A stretch of 64,000 bases of DNA from Marsupella aquatica. Lineage: Eukaryota > Marchantiophyta. The notes below the pieces were generated by a model. It was not told the origin of the DNA. It did no database searches and saw only the letters and a program-made list of their open reading frames with translations. The stretch lies in assembly GCA_973895155.1 (NCBI GenBank), contig OZ316894.1, positions 21,514,001 through 21,578,000 of the forward strand. Direction: 5' to 3'. The position numbers and the translations under genes are program-made. This document shows positions 36,145 to 46,518 of the stretch, piece after piece (within the stretch, counting starts at the first letter, position 1; each line of letters starts with the position of its first letter).

Positions 36145-36799
36145 ACTTCTTTACTTGCAAATGGAAGAAGATGGAACCAGGATCGTTGCTTTGGTCATGG
36201 CTTGCAATCAACATGTCAAAAAAGATTGGCGTTACTGGACAGTTCCTTTTATGAAGCCTTCACAACAATTGTTCATAGTTGGCAACAGACATAAGAGTTG
36301 TGATGTTTTGAGGTAATTGTTTTCACCCTCCATTGTTCTTATGTCATTCCACATCTTGGCTTTGACTAACATCTACCTTTCTTATGGCAGTCCTAGAAGA
36401 ATGACCAACAGGCAGAGAACCAAGGTTAAATTGAGTGAATGCGATGATGGGTCCTACATGTTGCTTTGGCAAGATGCCCAAGCTGAACACGAGGCTCCTC
36501 CCATCCAACGGAGGACAACCTTAGACGAGATCCGATCTGATTTCCCTGAGTTTTGTCGTGTGGTCACAGAATATCACGATGACCTCAATCCAGTTGTACC
36601 TTTGGACCAACTTTTGATTTGTGCTGCATATAGTTATGTGGATAGTGTGAAGAAGCGGAAACGTTACCAAGTGTACACGCACTTGGCTTGGGTATGTGGG
36701 TATGCAGAGCGAACAAAGTTCCCAGATGCAGTGGAAGCAGTCATCAAAGCAACATGGCATGACCCACATGAGGAATTTGTAGGATTTCGCCCATATTAG
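36145..36799 (+). CDS. Unknown protein, last two exons (second gene of the Kolobok-type element)
   Basis: Exon 36145-36312 and exon 36391-36799 join in frame across a 78-bp GT-AG intron. They give about 190 residues that include QMEEDGTRIVALVMACN, WRYWTVPFMKPSQQLFIVGN, CDDGSYMLLWQDAQ and a final WHDPHEEFVGFRPY. The composition is charged with spaced aromatics, clearly protein-like, but I do not recognise a family and no catalytic motif stands out. Upstream exons probably exist: bases about 35850-36000 hold a plausible frame (KIMLGSRALFVGYHSY...), but its phase does not fit the 36145 acceptor, so the model is 5'-partial. Its position inside the terminal repeats, opposite the transposase, suggests an accessory protein of the element. 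A host gene trapped by the element is the alternative. Confidence 0.55.
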
Positions 36800-37720
36800 T
36801 CTTTAATCTTGTAATGTCCTTTGCATACTTATAATCTAAATAAAATCCTTTTTTGGGGATTGAACTCTCGCTGGTCGGCAGCACAAGGGGTTCAAATCCC
36901 CTTGGGAGTAATTTGTTCATACATGTGATAAGAAAATTCACCTCTTCTGGTCCCTAGATCTAATTCTCAACTATGGATTGTATCTAAGTATGTTGTGAGT
37001 ATCCTTTTAGAAATGTTGAAAGTCTATAAACTGTTGTCATCCATTTTAGTTTGGCAGTACCCCCCCTTTTACCAAAATAAAAGTCTTCTTCAAAAAAATG
37101 TTGGCTTTCCAAACTAGGATAATAAGCATAAGTAGTTTGTGTTATTATAATATAATATTGTATTTTATTTCTCCATAGAAGATTTGTGTCACATTATCAA
37201 ACAATTGTGTATACATATGGGTTGATGGTTTACCAAATTGCAGGTTCACAAATTAATGCTTTATACACCGTACCCTAGTTATATTGAACACAATATTTAG
37301 GTCCAACATGATTAGAATCAAATAAGTCCCCAATTGTACAAAACATAAAAAAACATTTTTGAGAATGAGACAAAGCTAGTTGCACCAATGTATTACAACT
37401 TGTACATGACACAAGAAAACAAATCAATAATAAATAATGTATATAATGTTGTACAATCATGCTAAACACTAAAAATACCAAGTGCCTCTATAATTATATG
37501 GAAGTAAAATGCTCATAGGTCGTAGCTTGATATCTTCAAAGAAACAACTCTCTGCAATAATAATGTGATGCAATCAATTCATAGAACAATTAGACTAATT
37601 GTGAACATAAATTAAAAATAGGGTATTTGGTCATATCCATCCTCAATGCAATGTATGTGAACAAAAACAAATGTGACTTTGAGGGCCAAAAATAATTACC
37701 TGATGTATGTTGGTTTAGGT

Positions 37721-40700
37721 CTAAGGTAGTCCATAGATACGTGCACTCGTCTGCTCCTTCCAACTTGTGGTACGATCCACTAATACTCGTGAATGAGAGG
37801 GTCTATCGCGAACCACTGTGTTCATTGCACGACGATCACGAACCTTCCAAACATGTCTCCTAATATTTTCATTCCAATCCATAGCAGTACAACATAAGCG
37901 CGCGTCATGAGTAGCTGGAAAATGGATACGCTTTATGGCATACTTGCCCATTACAGAATGAAATGTTTCAGACATGAAGTTCTCACGGGCCATGGTATAA
38001 AATCGCATTTTTTCTGGCCTTATGTACTTGGCCATAAAAGCTTTCATGGCCTTATGAGTTTCCCCACCTGCATAATTTCCAACAACAGAAATGGTTATTT
38101 AAATCCTAATTACTATATCATCCAACATCCAAAATAACACTTTGTCTAAAAATTCATGAATACTCATGGACAGGTGAAGTGTATAAGTTACCTCTCTCAT
38201 AGTACAAGTCCAGCTGTAATGCATTAGGTTCTCCAAGATGCTGACAAGGGCGATCTGATAGTGTCATGCACCTTTCATGATCACCAGCCCAATGATCTGC
38301 GCAATTTCCTAACTCAAAAGCCAGGGATTCACTATCTCCACCCCTGCATTGCAAAGTAGTGAGAAATAAATATAAACAAAGTACATATTGAACTTCATGT
38401 ACCAAATATTTATGAAGCTAGCATTACAAACAATATGCAAGACTTTAGTATTGGCATACCTGTTTTTACATGTTCGGGAACACACATAGAACCAGGTCTT
38501 AAATTTGCTTGCCAAATTGTGCTATGTTAACTCTGGAAACTTCAGACCACGCGTAGCAATATGTACAAGGTCCTCCTCAGGCAACCCAAGCAAATCAGCA
38601 ACTCGATGAACTAACTCCTCCTTCCTCAGGTTAGAGTAGCCTCTAATACCCCGATCCTTCAACCAGTCTTTCAATTTTTTATTTGTAACGGCTTGCAAAT
38701 TAGAACGAGATGTCACAGTGTCTATGTCAATGGTAAGGGTAAATGTGACACTTGACAACTTGTCCACAAATTTCCTTACCAGATTTTTTGCCTTGTGCCA
38801 TAAATCCTTATGGTTTGTAAATCCCATGTCCTCAATAATTCTATCAATGGTACCTTTATCATCATGGATAACCTCTGTAATGACCACTCCTGCGTCCGTA
38901 AGAGTATCTAGTACCCTTCTTGCTCCTATCTCCTCCATGTACCAAGAATTATTCTCTTCCCTTCTGCTCACAGTGGTCATCTCAAGAACCCTATTATCGT
39001 AACTATCAATGATAGAGGAAGTACCATGATACCCACTCCGAGAAGAATCCCAACGACAATCTAGATACACAACTAGTCCAGGATCTGCAAGAAAACCAAG
39101 AATATATTATGCTCGGAAAAAGTATTCTAAAAAATCATTCAATCATAGTATAATGCATACATGTCTTTCATGTTTGATCAAAACCTTTGTAACGACGATA
39201 AAAAATACAATTTTGCGGTACAAAACTTAAAAAACTGAACTAAATTATACATATAATAACTTAAATTAGTAGTTTAATTTGAAGACCTTCATGTACTGCA
39301 CGTTGCTGCTCAAGTCGGGTTTTTACATCCTCCCACACCTTGCTTTTGTTTACCTCCCATTGCTGCTTTACAACATCTATCCATCCTACTTGAGGTCGTC
39401 GTCTTCCACTCTGAAAATCATGCCAATGGGTTGCAGAAGGAACATGCAAACCTAAATGCGATGTCAATGCGGCTAGAGCTGTAAATGTAAGACCAACACA
39501 TAGAGTGGAATGATACAGCATAGGAGTAATCAATGGTGAATTCCTCCCAGACTCATTCTCACCAGTGACAAACGTCCACCCATGTCCATGTTGCCCACAA
39601 CTGATCCTAATAGACCAAACTTGTTGCAACTCACCAATACGCTCCACTGTAGGAGTCAATGCACATCCAGGTATATGACACGTAGGAAGTAGTCTCTGAA
39701 CAAAAGTATGAACTAGTTGTCGTTCAAAAAATGCTACTGTAGCCGGTCGACGAGGTGGAGACCTACGTGTAACGGGTGGGTCAAAGGTAGGTGGTTCCGA
39801 TTGCGAGTTTGGGACTAAGGATGGTTGCGAGGCATATCGTTCCGGTGATTGGGAATCCAAGTTTACCACCTCCTAATTCAATACAAATATTTATATTATT
39901 AAAAGGAATGCAAATAAAACACAAAGTGTCACAGGTGTAAAAATAGAGTGTGGTTGGAAAAACTTAATGTGTATGGATTGTAAATTGTTGCACCTCCTCC
40001 ACAACCTCCTCGTGTATAGGAGCTCCTAAAGCATGAAGAACCGTTGTGTCTTCATCTCGAAACATGGCTTCATCCTCTGCATCTGATGGGTATTGCTCAA
40101 CAATATGCTCCTGCAATTCCTCTTGCTCTTCCGTCAGTGCATCACTTGTTATAGACTGTTGACTCTGTAAAAAATAACCAAAGATGTAACAACATTATGG
40201 ACTGGTTATGGTTTTGGAAAATAGGACTTGCAAAAGTCCACATCAACAACCCTAAAGAAAAAATTATCCCAAAACAACACAAGCAAAACAAAGAAAAAAT
40301 AATGTACCACATAGAAATAAATTTCTTTTTACGTTGAATAAATACAGAAATAATGTAGAAGACATAACAGAATTATTTACAAACATACATCACATAAATC
40401 CGTAAGCTGGCCCTTACTGTTGCTAGGATCCATAAAACTCGACGAAGCTCCAATGTCGGTCGCTGATGCAAGTTCATCTTGTAGCATTCTAGCAACTTGT
40501 GCTACTTGCCATCTCCTCAAATGCTCAACCCTATCTCGCACTTCATGAAACAACCACTCAATGACAATTGAGTGTGTAGTATGTTCATCACCAAGTAAGA
40601 CTCTCAATTCCTCCCATTCATTCCACAAGTGAAGAGGGACTCGGATTGCAGGCCTTGCATCCGGTCTCCGAACCCTTTTATAGTCTATGTCATCACTAGG

Positions 40701-40787
40701 GTATTTTTTTCTCGGAGGGCCACCATGTTGAGGAGGGCGCTTTCGCTGGTGTGAGGGACGATGACGTGGGTCATCCTCTGTACTCAT
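37721..40787 (-). pseudogene. Kolobok-type DDE transposase, one in-frame stop
   Basis: Six exons join in phase: 40787-40389, 40164-39994, 39872-39287, 39084-38460, 38343-38192, 38067-37721 (760 codons). The first exon is basic and DNA-binding in character. Exon 3 carries a CHIPGC...C-H cysteine-histidine cluster and the LTSHLGLHVPSATHWHDFQ segment typical of the family. Exon 4 holds the first catalytic Asp (YLDCRWDSSRSG, ~394), the second (VIHDDKG, ~460), a DLWH motif and a SAP-like helix-extended loop-helix (~520-552). Exon 5 has DHWAGDHERC. Exon 6 has the catalytic Glu (SETFHSVMGKYAIKRIHF, ~678). A TAG at 38522-38524 (codon ~573) interrupts exon 4 in frame, while coding sequence continues without a shift to a good donor. 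The product would lack the catalytic Glu unless the stop is read through or is an error. Confidence 0.85.
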
Positions 40788-41140
40788 GGTGAAAAAATAT
40801 AGTCTCTACCGCATTTGACTCAAATCATCAGCTGGAAAAAAGTTGGATGTCAAACACTTAGAAGTACTAGCAAAATATCATTTAAAAACACATAACAAAC
40901 AACAATGACCACATAGTGGTGCATTAATAATGTACAAGGTGGCTTTATGCCTCTTTATGCATGGTTCACCTCATGGCCAATGTACTCTTCTTTTCATTTT
41001 ATGGGCTCCTCACAATTCTTTGTCTAAGCTCTCCTTTCATACACCGAGCACACATTCTTTGTAAACATACAGATTGTCAAAAGTAGTGGCTACTCCCTTC
41101 CTTCTAATGAACTAGTGTGCACATATTTTTTGGAAAAACA

Positions 41141-41322
41141 CATATTGTAGAGAGCTTCCGCTACTCCCCTAGCCTCCTTCTTACGAGTACATATACCGGG
41201 ACATATATAGTGAAACATATACAGTAAAAAGCATATTGTAGAGAGCTTCCGCTACTCCCCTAGCCTCCTTCTTACGAGTACATATACCGGGACATATATA
41301 GTGAAACATGTACAGTAAAAAG
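41141..41322. repeat. 91-bp tandem duplication in the Kolobok-type element
   Basis: Two adjacent, almost identical units starting CATATTGTAGAGAGCTTCCG. They lie upstream of the transposase gene and may be part of its regulatory region. Confidence 0.9.
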
Positions 41323-42255
41323 CAAGTGAAAAGCATAGACTCTTGCACCTCCGTTTGACTCCCGCGCCTCCGTTCGACTCTCACACCGTACCGCCTCTAC
41401 TTCGCACCTCCTCACCTCGCCTCTCTTTCCTTCGGGGCTGCGACGACGAGCCCCTCCTCTACCTTGCCTTCATCTTCATGCACGCCACAATTTGCAAAAG
41501 CAACAGCGCTTGTTCTACGGCGCCGATAAAGTAAACATGAAATAATATTTGAACAGGATCTAATTCATAAGTCCTTCATTAGGAGCGGGTAGCCTTGGCA
41601 CTCCGTTCGCCATGTGTCCAGGTAATATTCGTCGTCTCCAACTGCCCTCCCCTACCTCATCGCTCTTTCCTTCCAGGCGCTGCAACAATGCACCCCGCCC
41701 CCCATATTTAGAGTTCATCAAAAGGCCAAGCGTGACCTCCGGCGCCGGCGAGGTCTGATCCCTGGACCTCCTGGGTGCAAGTGAGAGTGTGTTACCAGCA
41801 GAGCCGTCCAGGCTGTTCGAGTGTGAATGCAAACAAAAGTGTATATGAACATGAGGGAGATCCTCAGTAGGCCTGCGTTGGCTTAGGATTGCCTCGGCCC
41901 TCTGTCCGCCATGTGTGGCTGCTATGGCTCATCATCCCCAACCTGCCCTCCGTCGGCCTAGGGCTAATCTAAGAGCCCATCTTCTTTCCTGCCATGTGTA
42001 GGGTCAAAAGGGGAGAGGTTTGAACACACGACCTCCTCATTGGCAAGGAACAACACTACCAATGGAACAGCTCAACGTCATACCTGGAGTGACGGTACCA
42101 ACTGGTAATAAACAAGTTTCAAAATGTAGTGACCCGGTAAGCCGGCCTGGCAGTCGCGACTGTCTAGCCGGGCTGCCCGACGGCAATCCTGCCCGTGTGC
42201 CTTGCTTCTCCGTACATTACTCGCGTATCACTACTTTGTTCTGTGTATAATGAGG

Positions 42256-42276
42256 GGCTACGGGTTACCCGTAGCC
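42256..42276. repeat. Perfect 21-bp subterminal palindrome
   Basis: The core CTACGGGTTACCCGTAG is extended by two bases on each side with perfect symmetry around a central T. The same core is found in the 163-bp MITE at 61852-61872. It may be a transposase binding site or a hairpin. Confidence 0.85.
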
Positions 42277-42283
42277 TCTTATA
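42276..42283 (-). promoter_or_regulatory. TATA-like box inside right terminal repeat
   Basis: On the minus strand it reads TATAAGAG, 14 bp inside the right end and pointing towards the transposase gene 1.5 kb away. It mirrors the box in the left terminal repeat. Promoter function is inferred. Confidence 0.4.
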
Positions 42284-42297
42284 CTGGCAGCTGTGGT

Positions 42298-43863
42298 TTA
42301 ACCTCAACACCCTCACCCACCGATGGGGTAGCCAACCAGGAGGGGGTTGGAGCAGGTTGTGGCAGGAGCAAAGTAAAGAGACCCACTCAACCCAATGTTG
42401 ATGGTTGGAAACAATGTTGCGGTTAGTGTAAAGGACATGAATGACACCCTCATAGTCAACCTGGTTGCAAGTTGACAGTAGGATTGTTTCTAGGTAACTA
42501 GAGTTGATTTGCTAAACCAGTATCGAAATGGATGACAACTAAATAACTAAAGGAAAAGAGTGGCAAAGTATGTATTTGGACAAAGAAGAGTGGCAATAAA
42601 AACAGTTTTTCTGCTGAGGTTCCTGGAGACCAGAATGCAGAGGGCTGGGTCACGGGAAATAATTTGCGGTTTCCAAAAAAGGCTATCGCACTAACTTGGT
42701 GGTCAGTGCACTAGCGTCCCCAATAATACTTGGTTCCCGTAAGTGAGTCTGTGCCTTCATGAATTTGTCGACACTCCAAAAAATGACGATGACATGAACA
42801 GGTGTCGTCTAACCAGAAACCCTTGGGTTAAGTTTACCTGAAAGTTGGGTTTGGTCAGGTTGACGGATGCAATTTCCCGTACCTACTGACCGTGGAAAAA
42901 CATACCTACTGACTGGGAAAAGGGTGAAATAGGTGGTTTGAGAGGCCCTAGTAAATCAACACTCTGTATAATGCTCTCCTTAGAAGTCCTTTGTCCTGAA
43001 TCTTACTTATCAAGGTTGCACTTATCCGGGATTGCACTTATCTGGCTTTCACTTATCAAAGTTGCAGTTATCCAGGATCTCAGTTATCAAAGGTGCACTT
43101 ATCTGGGTTTCACTTATGATAGTTGCAGTTATCCTGGATCTCACTTATCAAGGTTGCACTTATCTGGGGTTTTCACTTATCATGGTTGCACTTATCCTGG
43201 ATCTCACGTATCAAGGTTGCACTTATCCAGGATTGCACTTATCGGACATTCACTTATCGGTGTTGCAGTTATCCAGGGTTTCACTTATCATGGTGCACTT
43301 ATCCAGGGTTTCACTTATCATGGTGCACTTATCCGGGGTTTCACTTATCCTGGATTTTAGTAGTGGCTGTGAAGAAAAAGGCCCTTGTTGTGTATTATTT
43401 TATAATAAATAATTGATTTATAGATTGAAATGAAATACACATAACAATTGAATTAAATCATAAATGTGTTATTTATTTATAAATTTAATGAATAGTGGTG
43501 TCTCTTGAATAAGCCTTTTTATGTAACCAATCATAAAAAGAATAAAAATCATTTGATTAACCAAAAGTGATTTTTGGAATGGACAGCCTTTTCACTTATC
43601 CTGGATCTCACTTATCAAGGTTGCACCTATCCTACACACTTATTAACATTGGATCTCAATTATCGAAGGTGCACTTATCCGGGGTTTCACTTATCATGGT
43701 TGCACTTATCGTGGCTTTCACTTATCAAGGTGCTTTCACTTATCAAGGTTGCACTTATCGAGGTCTCAGTGTAAAATGCTTCTCCTCCTTAGAAGTCTTT
43801 GTGGTGGAGCATACGGCGAAGTGACAAGCCGAGAGACATAACAAATTCACGAAGCTAGCATCC
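42298..43863. other. Intergenic with two 15-18-bp minisatellite arrays upstream of LMW-PTP
   Basis: Bases about 42995-43345 and 43590-43770 are arrays of a unit close to CACTTATCAAGGTTG, with variants such as CACTTATCCGGGATTG, separated by an AT-rich non-repeat spacer. Long open frames through them follow from the repeat and are not genes. The second array ends about 90 bp before the phosphatase start codon, so it lies in that gene's promoter. Confidence 0.85.
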
Positions 43864-46518
43864 ATGGCGGCTTCAGCAGATGCGCCAATTGGAGTCCTCT
43901 TCGTCTGTTTGGGTGAGTTCCCACATCTCCTCCTCCTCGGATTTTAGATGGGCTTGTTTTGCTTCTCCCCTGAATTTTTTCGAGAAGAAGCACTGTTTCC
44001 AGTTTGTATCGAGAAGCAATGGAAATTCTTTTGAATCAGGAGCACCATTTCTAGTTTTGCTCTGGAGCACCATTGCTCGTGTCTAATCCTATGAAAAATG
44101 CGAAGGGGAAACGTCACTACCGTATCTTTCACCCAGATCAAGAGTTATGATGAGGGACTGGATGACAAAATTAGCTCCCTTGAAATGGGAGCACTTCCCG
44201 AATCGTTTAACTGATTGTGGCTGCCTCTTAGTTCGGAGGATGGTAGAGGGAAAATCTGGTCACTCCTGTTCCCGACCCGTAGTCCATTGCACTTGAACTA
44301 ATTACGTGAACTGGTTGTATTGCTGCACTGAGGATGATGTGACGGAATGGGATGAGGGACTTTTCGCGAATTGCAGAGCAATGACTGCTGGGTCCCCCAG
44401 ATGATCGATCACGTGTTGGTGGCTTTTGTTTGTTCCTGCATCTGCTCGTTTCTCGAGCCATTCATTGCTTGCTGGGATTTCCGCTCCCCCGTTTCTGATT
44501 AAAGCGTATAAGGCGCTGTTGAACTCATAAGCGAGTGGACTAAATACTGAGATTACATTTTATGAATACTTGACCTCATTCTCCGGGTGAAACGTACTCA
44601 TGAATTACAAGTAGCGACAACAGTGACGAGATGACTTCTTGGACGAGAAACCTTTTTGCCATGGACAGAATGACTGATGTTTTTAGACTGACCTGACTTC
44701 AATCTGACCATGAAATGGACAAGGAGCAAATGAAAGATGCGAATGAATGCGTCACCTCATTATGCAAATCAGCCCCCTCGCCATCATACTTGTTCAGGTT
44801 GACAGTAGTACCGTACGTTTGCGCTGGGGCATTTGATAGGGCAAATGGAACTCTTGATGAAAGCAGGAAATGGTGCTGGTCATCTAGTCTAGCGATGGCA
44901 GCAGAATTGTTTTTGGAAATGGAGTATGAACGTGCTAGAATATCCGAGTCATACATATTTGCGTATGCAAGAGATTATCCGAGGTGATGAGAGTGGCTCT
45001 TGTATGTCATTGCATGTTTACTAGGTAACATCTGCCGGAGTCCAACAGCAGAGGCAGTTTTCATAAATGCAGTGAAGAAGAGAGGATTAGAGGGCCAATT
45101 CAAGATCGATTCCGCTGGAACAATCAATTATCATGAGGTGAGCACGGAAGATTTGCTTCAATGTCATATCTGTGTTGGTGTGCTTACTTCATTGTCCAGA
45201 GTTAGCTCCTGTATCTGGACTAGTTCTTTCTGTCGTTCGAAACCACTTTCAAATTGTTGGAATCTTCAGTTATGGTGAAGAAAGAAATTGACTTGGGTGT
45301 GAAGGGGGACCCAGCAGATTCCAGAATGAGGGCAGCTGCTCTCAGACGTGGAGTGAAGCTAGAATCCATCTCCAGGCCCGTACGTCCATCAGACTTCAAC
45401 GACTTTGATTACATTCTAGCGATGGACAAGAAAAACAAAGGTTTGTGTTAGTTTGAGTGATTGTTGCAGACAGTTTTGCACTTGGGAGCAAGTTGGGATT
45501 GTGATACAGTCTTCGTCCTCCCCCTTGAGGGCCCAGCGGACAGCAATTTATTTTACCTGTGGGCATGGCTCGACCCTTTCCCTGGTCAGTCAAGACTAAC
45601 GATCGTGATTCCGTTGCAGAGGACCTTTTCGGATTGCACAAAACCTGGAGAACTCAAACAAAGCTGGCTGATATCACTCCAGAGAAGGTCTGTATATATT
45701 TCCTGACGTTTTCAAAATTTAGCGGAACCGAAAAAATTGTAGAAGGAAATTTGTTTTCATGATCTGGAACAGTCTCAGTCCGAGATAGCCACCAATGCGT
45801 AAGAATTAGGAAAGCCCCAGTCCACCCATAAGTTCTTTTATCGAGCAGTCTTTCCACACCGTACCCGTCAATTGTCATTACTGGTAAATCATCTTCGTTG
45901 GCATGTATCATCAGGGTTTCTTGCTCCAAGGTCCTTCCTGTTCACTCGTCTCAGTCTCAGGCTTTGTGGTTCACAGATACATATGAAACTTGCGATTCGT
46001 GGATCCTTCAACTTGTGTACTATAGTAGAGCTCCTGACACTAATTGTAAGATTGGCTTGATTTGCAATAGGTGCAACTCATGTGTGACTATTGCACATCA
46101 CACAAGGTAAAGGAGGTTCCTGACCCATATTACGGAGGACCTCAAGGCTTTGAAAAGGTATGTTTGAACCCTTCCTTATGGAATACATCATATATCATTT
46201 CCTAAGTAGATAAGCCAGTCATGCTCTGTAATTGGCAATTGTCAGCGGTTTGCTAGAAAGTTGACCTACTCGAGTGGAAAACCTTGATAAAGTTTTCTGG
46301 AACAGTTGTTCTACCATACCTGAAGAATTGTCATATTTCCTTTGACCCATATTGTCTCAATGTTTTCGACTTGGACCAATACGGAACATCTTATCTCTAC
46401 AAGTTGACAAGTGCTTCGTAACTCTTAGTAAAACACTATCTGGGTCTCCATGCAGGTGCTTGACCTTTTGGAAGACGCCTGCGAAGGTTTCTTGGAGTCC
46501 ATTGTCACGAAAGAGTAG
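43864..46518 (+). CDS. Low-molecular-weight protein tyrosine phosphatase
   Basis: Six exons, 43864-43912, 45025-45137, 45305-45440, 45620-45687, 46071-46157 and 46456-46518, join in phase to give 171 residues. The P-loop CLGNICRS has the catalytic Cys15 and Arg21. The general-acid Asp140 sits in [16 protein letters not shown] and [19 protein letters not shown] are standard family blocks. The length is normal, though exon 1 encodes only 16 residues plus one base. The enzyme removes phosphate from phosphotyrosine through a cysteinyl intermediate; plant substrates are poorly known. Intron 1 is about 1.1 kb. All splice borders are GT-AG. The last two exons and the 3' flank were also copied to the left end of the window, where they decayed; this copy is complete. 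Confidence 0.96.

Larger units (their letters stand above)
34256..42297. mobile_element. Kolobok-type DNA transposon, 8.0 kb, near-complete
   Basis: The ends read inward ACCACAGCTGCCAGTATAA on both sides (19 of 19 identical; 22 of 23 with the next four bases) and are bounded by TTAA at 34252-34255 and 42298-42301. TTAA duplications and a DDE transposase of this fold are the defining traits of the Kolobok superfamily. The element carries the spliced transposase on the minus strand (40787-37721) and a second spliced gene of unknown function on the plus strand (ending 36799), so the two converge. A 91-bp tandem duplication lies at 41141-41322. A perfect palindrome around CTACGGGTTACCCGTAG sits 21-42 bp from the right end. 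One stop codon in the transposase suggests recent loss of autonomy. Superfamily naming rests on motifs and TTAA, not on an alignment. Confidence 0.85.

Noticed and set aside
36851-36910. GGTTCAAATCC resembles a tRNA B box.
   Set aside because: There is no matching A box at a proper distance and no cloverleaf could be drawn.
44715-44987. A 90-codon plus-strand frame.
   Set aside because: It lies wholly inside intron 1 of the phosphatase gene and shows no known motif.
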